The notes under the pieces are model-generated. The model was not told the origin of the DNA. It saw nothing but the letters and a program-made list of their open reading frames with translations, and did no database searches. From positions 1-64,000 of the forward strand of contig JABHEG010000287.1 of assembly GCA_018676675.1 (NCBI GenBank): a stretch of 64,000 nt of DNA, written 5' to 3'. Positions within the stretch are counted from its first letter, which is position 1. Every line of letters starts with the position of its first letter. The stretch comes from Lentisphaerota bacterium. GTDB lineage: Bacteria; Verrucomicrobiota; Lentisphaeria; Oligosphaerales; JABHEG01. Shown here piece after piece: positions 1 through 6,490 of the stretch. Made by a program: the position numbers and the translations under genes.

Positions 1-455
1 GGAGGCCGGTTTTCCCAAACCGGATCCCTGGAACGTGCGGTTCGGGGCGGAGCGCTCAGGGATGAGCTGCCTCCAGTGACATGTCACCCGATCCACACGC
101 CGTGGTTGTGCGAATGCGGCCCCCCCATCAAATTGGCCAGGAAGGAAACGGACAGGACCAGCCCCTCTCTGGCGGGCCTCCTATCGTCGCCCGCAGAAGG
201 GCACGTTGTCCGACGGACCGGGAACGGTCCGCTGCCGGCCGGACACCTGGAGGCCGGTTTTCCCAAACCGGATCCCTGGAACGTGCGGTTCGGGGCGGAG
301 CGCTCAGGGATGAGCTGCCTCCAGTGACATGTCACCCGATCCACACGTCGTGGTTGTGCGAATGCGGCCCCCCCATCAAATTGGCCAGGAAGGAAACGGA
401 CAGGACCAGCCCCTTTCTGGCGGGCCTCCTATCGTCGCCCGCAGAAGGGCACGTT
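1..455. repeat. Tandem 248-bp direct repeat (two copies, first cut by window edge)
   Basis: The sequence from position 1 is repeated from position 249, so the period is 248 bp. The second copy can be followed to about 455, where it diverges inside the stretch that follows the shared gcagaagggcacgtt. I see only a few substitutions between copies, for example at 109/357. Each copy holds a CCGGTTT-tccc-AAACCGG hairpin near its start and a TGACATGTCA palindrome. Open frames cross the repeat in several phases without resembling a known protein, so I read it as non-coding. The first copy may extend left of the window. From 456 to 633 I see no gene. Confidence 0.85.
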
Positions 456-633
456 CGGAGGGGGCGTCTGTCGGTATCAGACTGAACGTCTCCCTTCCGA
501 GTTTTTCTGCTCAGAGGACGAAAACGGCATCTTTGCTCTCACCGACATGGATCTTCATCGAGTTCTGGACTGCTGGAGGCATCGGCTCGGATGGGGGCTG
601 GCAAATCGGCCTGTTTCGGCGCGGTGTCCACGG

Positions 634-2079
634 TCAGGTCAGCCACCGGCGTATGAAGAGGGCGACATCCGGGTAGTGTTCCAGAGTCTGGAGGGCGCCG
701 AGGCAATCCCGGGTCTCCTCGGCGTTTACCAGGTCTGAGAACTGGACATTGTGGAAGAACTTCTCGACCAGAGCATCATCATCGTGTGGGGATCGATAGC
801 GCCTGTGGTCTGAGTCCGTGCTCTGCACCATGCGTCCGTCTTTGAGGAAAGCCTGCAGGACGGTTTTCGCATCGGGTCGATCGCCTTTCCAATCAGTCCA
901 ACTGCAAAGCTGTGTTCCGCGCGCGAGACGATCGACTTCGGAATCTTGAGCAATCCGTGCCGGGGCAATCTCGTCGGGACCGTATCGGCGGTTACGGATC
1001 GCCGACGCGACCGCGTAGGGAACACAGAACTGAGCGAGGACCTGTGGCGTTGCGTGGTCGCCCCATGGCACGGCCCCAAAGGGGGAGTGGATGTTGGGCA
1101 CGAAGAGGCGCATCGTGTCGATCTCTTCCGGAACGAGGCCATGTTCCTTCGCGAGGGAGATCGCTGCCACGATTCCGGGCCCACTGACCCCGCAGGTGCA
1201 GAAGCGTTTGTACTCCAGTTCCTCAATCGTCCACGTGTTGCGCTCGGCCATGACTTCACCAACCGTGGGGGGTGAGTTGACGCCCCTTGCCGCCCCAGTG
1301 AACCCGTAGATGCGTGTGAGGGAAGCTGGCTGATCCCCAATGATCCGGCGGGGGCCGCTGAAGTCTTTTGCCGCCAGGCAAGCGGCGAACACTGCGTCCC
1401 GCGCAGCGATTCCCGGCTGAATGCGCTTTGTCAGTGTCCGGTCGAACAGGGCTTGCCGGTTACCTGAGGCGTGGGCGTACCAAATCCCGATGGCGTTCAC
1501 GGTCTCGTCAACCGAGGCCTCCTGGAGACGACAGACCGCAGCCGTGGCCCCAAAACCGCAGATCACCGAAGCCGGCAGGAATCCCTCGTGGTCCCGTCGG
1601 GCCTGGCACGCCCGTCCCAGACGACCGACGACTTCCACGCCCAGAATCAGAGCCGCAAGAGTCTCTTTGCCCGTACTATCGTTCATCTCCCCTGCCGCAA
1701 GGACTGCGGGCACAAGGACTGAGGTGATATGGGCGCCAGACGGAGGATGGTAGTCATCGAAATCGAGAGCGTGGAGTTGAACACTGTTCGCAAGAGCCGC
1801 GGCTGGGGCTGGGGCTCTTGCGTTCTGGAACCACACGGTAGCTTCCGGCCGCCCTCCCCAGTGCGTTGTCAGCTCAACGACGGACTCGACTCCTGGGGCG
1901 TCATGACCGGCAAAGGCGCAGCCCAGGGCGTCCATAGCGGCAACCTGTGCGGCCGCAAAGGCACTGGCAGGGATGTCGTCCTGCGGGGTATCGATGGCCA
2001 TTCGGGCCAAGGCCAGGGTGATGTCGTCCGCGGAGTTGGGATTGAGTGCAGTGATGTCATTCGTGCTCTGGGCAGCCAT
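634..2079 (-). CDS. MmgE/PrpD family protein
   Basis: A 481-residue cytoplasmic protein of the MmgE/PrpD family, which includes 2-methylcitrate dehydratase (PrpD), cis-aconitate decarboxylase and iminodisuccinate epimerase. Family hallmarks visible are the N-terminal helical region with DALGCAFAGHDAPGVE, the LHALDFDDYHPPSGAHITS segment (residues about 103-121) and the later CTCGVSGPGIVAAI stretch. Length is normal for the family. It starts with ATG only 6 bp after the stop of the upstream lyase-like gene, so the two are almost certainly co-transcribed and translationally linked. There is no methylcitrate synthase or PrpB nearby, which argues against a propionate role. The lyase neighbour fits the iminodisuccinate epimerase/lyase arrangement better, but that assignment is an inference. 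Confidence 0.85.
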   Translation of the reverse strand: MAAQSTNDITALNPNSADDITLALARMAIDTPQDDIPASAFAAAQVAAMDALGCAFAGHDAPGVESVVELTTHWGGRPEATVWFQNARAPAPAAALANSVQLHALDFDDYHPPSGAHITSVLVPAVLAAGEMNDSTGKETLAALILGVEVVGRLGRACQARRDHEGFLPASVICGFGATAAVCRLQEASVDETVNAIGIWYAHASGNRQALFDRTLTKRIQPGIAARDAVFAACLAAKDFSGPRRIIGDQPASLTRIYGFTGAARGVNSPPTVGEVMAERNTWTIEELEYKRFCTCGVSGPGIVAAISLAKEHGLVPEEIDTMRLFVPNIHSPFGAVPWGDHATPQVLAQFCVPYAVASAIRNRRYGPDEIAPARIAQDSEVDRLARGTQLCSWTDWKGDRPDAKTVLQAFLKDGRMVQSTDSDHRRYRSPHDDDALVEKFFHNVQFSDLVNAEETRDCLGALQTLEHYPDVALFIRRWLT

Positions 2080-2085
2080 AGTCCC

Positions 2086-3615
2086 TCACGTCTCCGCTGA
2101 CGCCCGGATTCTGGCGACTTCACTGGCGAGCAAGGCTCTCCCTTTCTCAACCGCAGCCGCACGTCCAGATTGGCGTTCGCGGGCAGCAGCGAGCTTCTCC
2201 CGACGACGGGCCAGCATTCGCTTGGCCTCGGCCGGAGCAGGGCCGCCTGTATTCGAGTGATTCTCGATGAACGCGACAGGATCGAGCAGCCGCTGCAGCG
2301 TTGCTGTATCGATGTGTGGAGGCTCTTCGCCTGCTTCAACAGCTGCTTCGTCGAGCATTTCGCCAGTCAGTTGCGGGGCTGGGATGCCGCGTTCCCGGGC
2401 AAGGCGCACGAGAACGGAGCAGCTTCGATGTGCGCGGCGTCCGCCGTAGCCGAGTTCCCGGACCATATGGACAACGACCTCGGTCATGCACGAGTACCCC
2501 TGGCGGACGTACTGAAGCATCGTTTCGCGTTGCGGGTGGATGTTCTCGAGTATCCCCTTGAACATGCGCACACACCACTTGGCATCAGCCATTGCACGGA
2601 TCGCACGGAGAGGCAGATTCATCATCGTGACGAGATCCTGATGCGGTTCGCCTTCGCATGTGGCGATGGCCCCCATCATCGTGCCGATGACTTCACATGC
2701 CCGCCCGCGCACGTTCTCGTTGTCGCCTCCGGGGTGACACTTCTGAGGCATCATGGAACTGAGGCCGCCCCAGGCCGGGTCTATCCGGATCATGTCCATC
2801 TCTTCCAGACCCCAGATCTGGATGTCCGTCGTGGTTTTCGTTATGGAGGTCAGGATGTTGGTGATGGCAAACAGAACCGCAAGGGTGTGATCTTGGCTTG
2901 ACTCGCAATCGTAGGTCACTTCGAGGAGATCGCTGAAGCCGAGGAGGCGGGTCAGTTCCCAGCGATCGACCGGCCACACCGTCCCCGAAGTGCTGCCGCA
3001 GCCGCCGCTGTTGTGGTCAACCAGCGAGTAGGCCAGTTCGAGCTGGGTCATTCCGCGGTACAGGCTGTCGCCTACAGAGAGGAGATAGAGAGCCAGGGTG
3101 ATGGGATTGGCCTGCGACAGGTGTGTGTGCCCCGGCATGATGGTGTCGACGTTCTGCTCTGCGATGTCCGCAACCGAGTCCATCAGCGTGAGCAGGTGTT
3201 CGAAGAGGTCCAGCAGCTGATCCCGCATCTGCATCCGACTCATTGGCTCCTGCATGGTGCGCCCGAGGTTAATCAGACTTCCGATATCCTCGTTGCCATT
3301 GAGAGCGGGGATGACGTCTCGCTCGCCGCCTCCGCGTCGTTTCGCGGGATCAGCAGCCTCGAGATCCTCCAACGTCTTGAGGAGCGTGGCGGCCGTTCCC
3401 GCATCGATTGTGCCGGCGTTGTGAAGACACACGATCCAGGCCTTGTCGGTGCGTGTGCAGTAGGTAAAACGACTTGAGTAACGTCTGATGTCGGGCTGTA
3501 CGTCGCGTCCCGGGGTGTGGCGTTCTTTGGCGGGTGGGACTCCCGCGCAGGCCCCCCAGCTGCCAACATCGACAGGGTTTGGATACGGTGTGTCGAACGA
3601 TCTCAGCGTAATCAT
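2086..3615 (-). CDS. Argininosuccinate-lyase-like C-N lyase (fumarase/aspartase superfamily)
   Basis: A 509-residue member of the fumarase/aspartase superfamily, closest by motif to argininosuccinate lyase and EDDS lyase. The Thr-His pair in PGHTHLSQANPITL (T164, H165) and the signature loop SSMMPQK (S286/S287) that carries the catalytic base are present. The C-terminal domain of argininosuccinate-lyase type is extended by a charged helical tail. In the substrate loop where argininosuccinate lyases have GRSRND, this protein reads GRTMQE (118-123), so the carboxylate-binding Arg-Asn pair is lost and it is unlikely to be ArgH. The frame is open upstream to 3735, but GGGAG lies 6 nt before the ATG at 3615; an ATG at 3621 is the alternative. 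First gene of a two-gene unit with the MmgE/PrpD gene. Confidence 0.82.
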   Translation of the reverse strand: MITLRSFDTPYPNPVDVGSWGACAGVPPAKERHTPGRDVQPDIRRYSSRFTYCTRTDKAWIVCLHNAGTIDAGTAATLLKTLEDLEAADPAKRRGGGERDVIPALNGNEDIGSLINLGRTMQEPMSRMQMRDQLLDLFEHLLTLMDSVADIAEQNVDTIMPGHTHLSQANPITLALYLLSVGDSLYRGMTQLELAYSLVDHNSGGCGSTSGTVWPVDRWELTRLLGFSDLLEVTYDCESSQDHTLAVLFAITNILTSITKTTTDIQIWGLEEMDMIRIDPAWGGLSSMMPQKCHPGGDNENVRGRACEVIGTMMGAIATCEGEPHQDLVTMMNLPLRAIRAMADAKWCVRMFKGILENIHPQRETMLQYVRQGYSCMTEVVVHMVRELGYGGRRAHRSCSVLVRLARERGIPAPQLTGEMLDEAAVEAGEEPPHIDTATLQRLLDPVAFIENHSNTGGPAPAEAKRMLARRREKLAAARERQSGRAAAVEKGRALLASEVARIRASAET

Positions 3616-3917
3616 GCTCATCTCCCAGTTATGCGAGGAGTGTCGATCTAAGGTCGCGGCCTGATGGACGCGCGCGTTCGCGGGGTTCCTTTGCCGGTCA
3701 TGGCGTGCTTCACCGTGGCGTGTCTCAGCCGCCAACTAGCCCCTGGATGGCTGCCTGATTGGGCGTACGATACCGTCGCTTGACCTGCGTGCACAGTGTG
3801 GACCTTTCCTCACAACACCCTCATGGACGAGTTGAGCACGGAGAATGGTCCGTTACAGTGCAGGATCAGCGACCGGGGAGGACGGAAAGAAGCGCTTGAA
3901 ATACACGAAAGAGCACC
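3616..3917. promoter_or_regulatory. Divergent intergenic region
   Basis: This 302-bp gap separates the minus-strand lyase/PrpD unit from the plus-strand FAD oxidoreductase and must hold promoters for both. I could not fix convincing -35/-10 pairs. No coding frame here resembles a protein. Confidence 0.5.
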
Positions 3918-5357
3918 ATGACTCAAGGCAGAAGTGTAACGCGCCCAGCGACCGACATCCCCGTGTTGGCGGAGGCGGATGTGCTGGTCTGTGGCGGAGG
4001 GCCGGGGGGATGCAGCGCGGCTGTCGCGGCTGCCCGTCACGGGGCGGACGTCATCTTGCTGGAGAAGGACGGGTACCTGGGGGGAGCCACGGTTTCGCAA
4101 CTCGTGCTCGTCATTCTCTCCACGAATGGGGTGGATTTTCAGGGGATCTGGCATGAGTATGCGCGTCGGCTACGAGTCCGGGATGCCATTCGTCCGCTGG
4201 AGAAGAGCAATTCACCTCAGATCCGTAGTGCGGTTGATCCCGAAGCCGTGAAGTACGTCTGGGATGACCTGCTGTCGGAGGCCGGTGTCCGGCTGTTGCA
4301 TCATGCCCATGTCTCCGGGTGTCATGTTGAGGATGGGGTTGCCACGACCGTATTTGTGGAGACGAAAGCGGGCACTGGAGCGATTCGAGCCCGCCGGATT
4401 GTCGATGCCACGGGTGACGGGGTTGTTTGTCACCACGCGGGGGTGCCGTGGGAACAGGGCGATGGGGAGCACGCCTATGCCATGGCCTGCACAAAGGTCT
4501 TCCGTATGGGCGGCGTGGAGCGTCCCAAGCAGTGGCCGGATGATCTGGCTCTGGAGAAGGCGGCGGAGGAACTGGGCGCTGCTATCGAGCGTGAGGAGTT
4601 CGATGCGCCTGTGGTCACCGAGAGAGGTCGTTGGCGCGGCTACGCACGGAGCTGGTGCTGGGCTCTCCCGGATCGGCGCCCGGAACTCATGTCGGTACTC
4701 AGCCGGGTGCTGAGAACGAACCCGCTTGATCCATGGGAGTTGACCGAGGCAGAGCGCGAAGGGCGGGAACAGGCGCGTCAGGGCGCCGAAGCCTACCGAC
4801 GTTTCATGCCCGGCTTTGAGAACGCGTATTTGCTCGACACGTCAGCTCACCTGGGTATTCGTTCCAGTCGCCGTGTGTGTGGAATAGACGCGGTGACCGA
4901 CGATGATGCAATGGGCTTCACCAAGCGGTCCGACGCCATCGCCCGAAGCAGCTGGAACATCGATATTTGGCCTGCTGACAGCTATAGCCGCGCGTGTGTG
5001 GACAAGACGTCGGAGGAAGGAGAACGGCGGCAGCAGCTTCTGCGAGAGGGGGAGTACTTCGACATTCCGTACGGGGCCACCATAGCCCGAGGCGTGGACA
5101 ATTTGCTCATGGCGGGGCGCTGCATAAGCGCCGGGCATCGGGCAGAGTCGAGTTTACGGATCCAGCAGACATGCATGAGCACAGGGGAAGCCGCGGGGGT
5201 GACGGCTGCCCTCTCCCTGAAGCAAGGCGTGGTTCCGCGGGAGCTTGACTCGGCTCTGGTCACGGCTCAACTCGTGACCGATCGGGATGTGGAGCCTGCG
5301 TTCGAGCTTCTCCGAGGTCTGCCGATTGCCCCTCCGCTGTCGGGAGCACGGGGGTGA
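3918..5357 (+). CDS. FAD-dependent oxidoreductase (FAD_oxidored family)
   Basis: A 479-residue flavoprotein. The N terminus carries the dinucleotide-binding motif VCGGGPGGCSAAVAAARHGA followed by the acidic residue of LLEKDGYLGG. The C terminus has the family-typical FAD-contact block PYGATIARGVDNLLMAGRCI and then a STGEAAG motif. There is no signal peptide, so it is probably cytosolic. FAD_oxidored proteins (PF12831) are abundant in glycan-degrading PVC and Bacteroidota genomes, and for most of them the substrate is unknown. Here it is divergent from the lyase/PrpD pair and 95 bp upstream of a TIM-barrel isomerase, so it may oxidise an amine or hydroxy-acid intermediate. That link is inference from position only. 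The start is supported by a weak AAAGAG upstream. Confidence 0.85.
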   Translation: MTQGRSVTRPATDIPVLAEADVLVCGGGPGGCSAAVAAARHGADVILLEKDGYLGGATVSQLVLVILSTNGVDFQGIWHEYARRLRVRDAIRPLEKSNSPQIRSAVDPEAVKYVWDDLLSEAGVRLLHHAHVSGCHVEDGVATTVFVETKAGTGAIRARRIVDATGDGVVCHHAGVPWEQGDGEHAYAMACTKVFRMGGVERPKQWPDDLALEKAAEELGAAIEREEFDAPVVTERGRWRGYARSWCWALPDRRPELMSVLSRVLRTNPLDPWELTEAEREGREQARQGAEAYRRFMPGFENAYLLDTSAHLGIRSSRRVCGIDAVTDDDAMGFTKRSDAIARSSWNIDIWPADSYSRACVDKTSEEGERRQQLLREGEYFDIPYGATIARGVDNLLMAGRCISAGHRAESSLRIQQTCMSTGEAAGVTAALSLKQGVVPRELDSALVTAQLVTDRDVEPAFELLRGLPIAPPLSGARG

Positions 5358-5410
5358 TCAGTGCCGGTTTCAGGACGAGGCGGGACCGCGACGATGGGGC
5401 TGAAGCCTTG

Positions 5411-5416
5411 TATACT
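5411..5416 (+). promoter_or_regulatory. Possible -10 element upstream of the TIM-barrel isomerase gene
   Basis: TATACT at 5411-5416 lies 37 nt before the ATG at 5453. No good -35 hexamer is visible 17 bp upstream. Tentative. Confidence 0.25.
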
Positions 5417-5452
5417 GAGCAATATCACGACCGCAAATGAAGGAGAAAGTGA

Positions 5453-6253
5453 ATGCGTAGACAGCTTTCGTTCATCGGCAACAACGGGCTTGATGCAGTG
5501 CGGGCAGACGCGCAGTTCTGCGTTGAGCATGGGTTCGAGGGACTTGAATTCAATTATTGGGCGAACTTCGAGCAGCTTGAGCGCTCGACCGTCGAGGCGA
5601 CGAAAGCGATCCTGGATGAGTACGCCGTGACGTGTGTGATGTTCGGAATTTGGGGCTGGAACCACCTTGCTCCCGATGCCGAGGAGCGCGCCAAGTCGCA
5701 CGCCATGTTGCAGAAAGCGATTGAGTTCGGGGAGATTCTTGAAGCAGACATTCTGACGACGGGCGGTGGTACGAATGGAGATGACCTGGACGCCAACGTC
5801 GCGGAGTTCGCAGCTGTGTTTCCCCCGTTCTTGACGGAGATAGCCAGCCGCGGCATGGTGCCGTCTTTCTACCCTCTGCATGGCAACAGCTTTTTCACTT
5901 CAATTGAGGCGTATGAGAAGGTCTGGGAGACGTTCCCTGAGGTGGGAATCAAGTTCGATCCCGCGAACTGGCGCAATCACGGTGATGACTACCTCGACGT
6001 CCTGCGTCGGTACGGGAACAAGGTCACGCACCTGCACATCAAGGAGCACTTGTGTCATGGGGGGGAGTTGGTGAGTCAGCCCGCGGCGGGCATGGGGGAT
6101 ATTGAGTGGGGTAAGGTGTTCGCTTTCCTGTATGAGCACGACTACTCCGGGCCAATTTCGATCGAACCACATGGTCCGATATGGTCCAGAGGGGAGATGC
6201 GGGAACGGATGCTGCTCCTCACTCAGCGCCATATCAGCCAGTTCCTGATCTGA
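5453..6253 (+). CDS. Sugar phosphate isomerase/epimerase-like TIM-barrel protein (AP_endonuc_2 fold)
   Basis: A 266-residue protein of the xylose-isomerase-like TIM-barrel superfamily (PF01261). Supporting features are alternating strand/helix pattern, the segment IKFDPANWRNHGDDY that places a metal-ligand Asp, the motif HLHIKEH with candidate metal-ligand histidines, and a final ISIEPHGP motif with the conserved Glu. Length matches the family (250-300). A strong AAGGAG stands 8 nt before the ATG. Members isomerise or epimerise sugars, inosose or related polyols; the actual substrate cannot be read from sequence. It follows the FAD oxidoreductase in the same direction and may share its pathway. 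A run of repeats follows the gene. Confidence 0.85.
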   Translation: MRRQLSFIGNNGLDAVRADAQFCVEHGFEGLEFNYWANFEQLERSTVEATKAILDEYAVTCVMFGIWGWNHLAPDAEERAKSHAMLQKAIEFGEILEADILTTGGGTNGDDLDANVAEFAAVFPPFLTEIASRGMVPSFYPLHGNSFFTSIEAYEKVWETFPEVGIKFDPANWRNHGDDYLDVLRRYGNKVTHLHIKEHLCHGGELVSQPAAGMGDIEWGKVFAFLYEHDYSGPISIEPHGPIWSRGEMRERMLLLTQRHISQFLI

Positions 6254-6303
6254 TTCCCGGGAAGGTAACGGGGGCGGCCGCCCTGCAAGAAGAAGAACGG
6301 TAT

Positions 6304-6430
6304 CTTCTGCTTGTACGCCGCGCGGCCCCCGAGCGGCAACCGGGGAGAATGGCGGTCGGGGGCCGCCCGCCTTACAAGAAGAAGAGCGGCAACCGGGGAA
6401 TGGCGGTCGGGGGCCGCTCGCCGTACAAGC
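6304..6430. repeat. Short direct plus inverted repeat cluster (family B)
   Basis: A unit beginning GAGCGGCAACCGGGG at 6331 recurs at 6384 (period about 53 bp), each followed by AATGGCGGTCGGGGGCCG and a TACAAG tail. An inverted copy precedes them: CTTGTACGCCG...CGGCCCCCG at about 6310-6330 can pair with CGGGGGCCG...TACAAG at 6357-6377, which would form a long hairpin. Open frames crossing it read GGR-PPYK-like peptides, which I take as non-coding by-products of the repeat. It sits 3' to both flanking genes, which converge here. Confidence 0.75.
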
Positions 6431-6490
6431 CAGAGAGATCTGCGCGGTTCTGAACCTGGGAGAACCACGGTGGTGGGAAGACCGCTCCCG

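Noticed and set aside
76..676. Overlapping open frames across the 248-bp repeat with repeated peptides such as PIKLARKETDR
   Set aside because: The repeats produce open frames in several phases on both strands; none looks like a known protein, so they are taken as by-products of the DNA repeat.
634..2079. 2-methylcitrate dehydratase (prpD) of the methylcitrate cycle
   Set aside because: No prpB or prpC is near, and the gene is linked to a C-N lyase; only the family can be stated.
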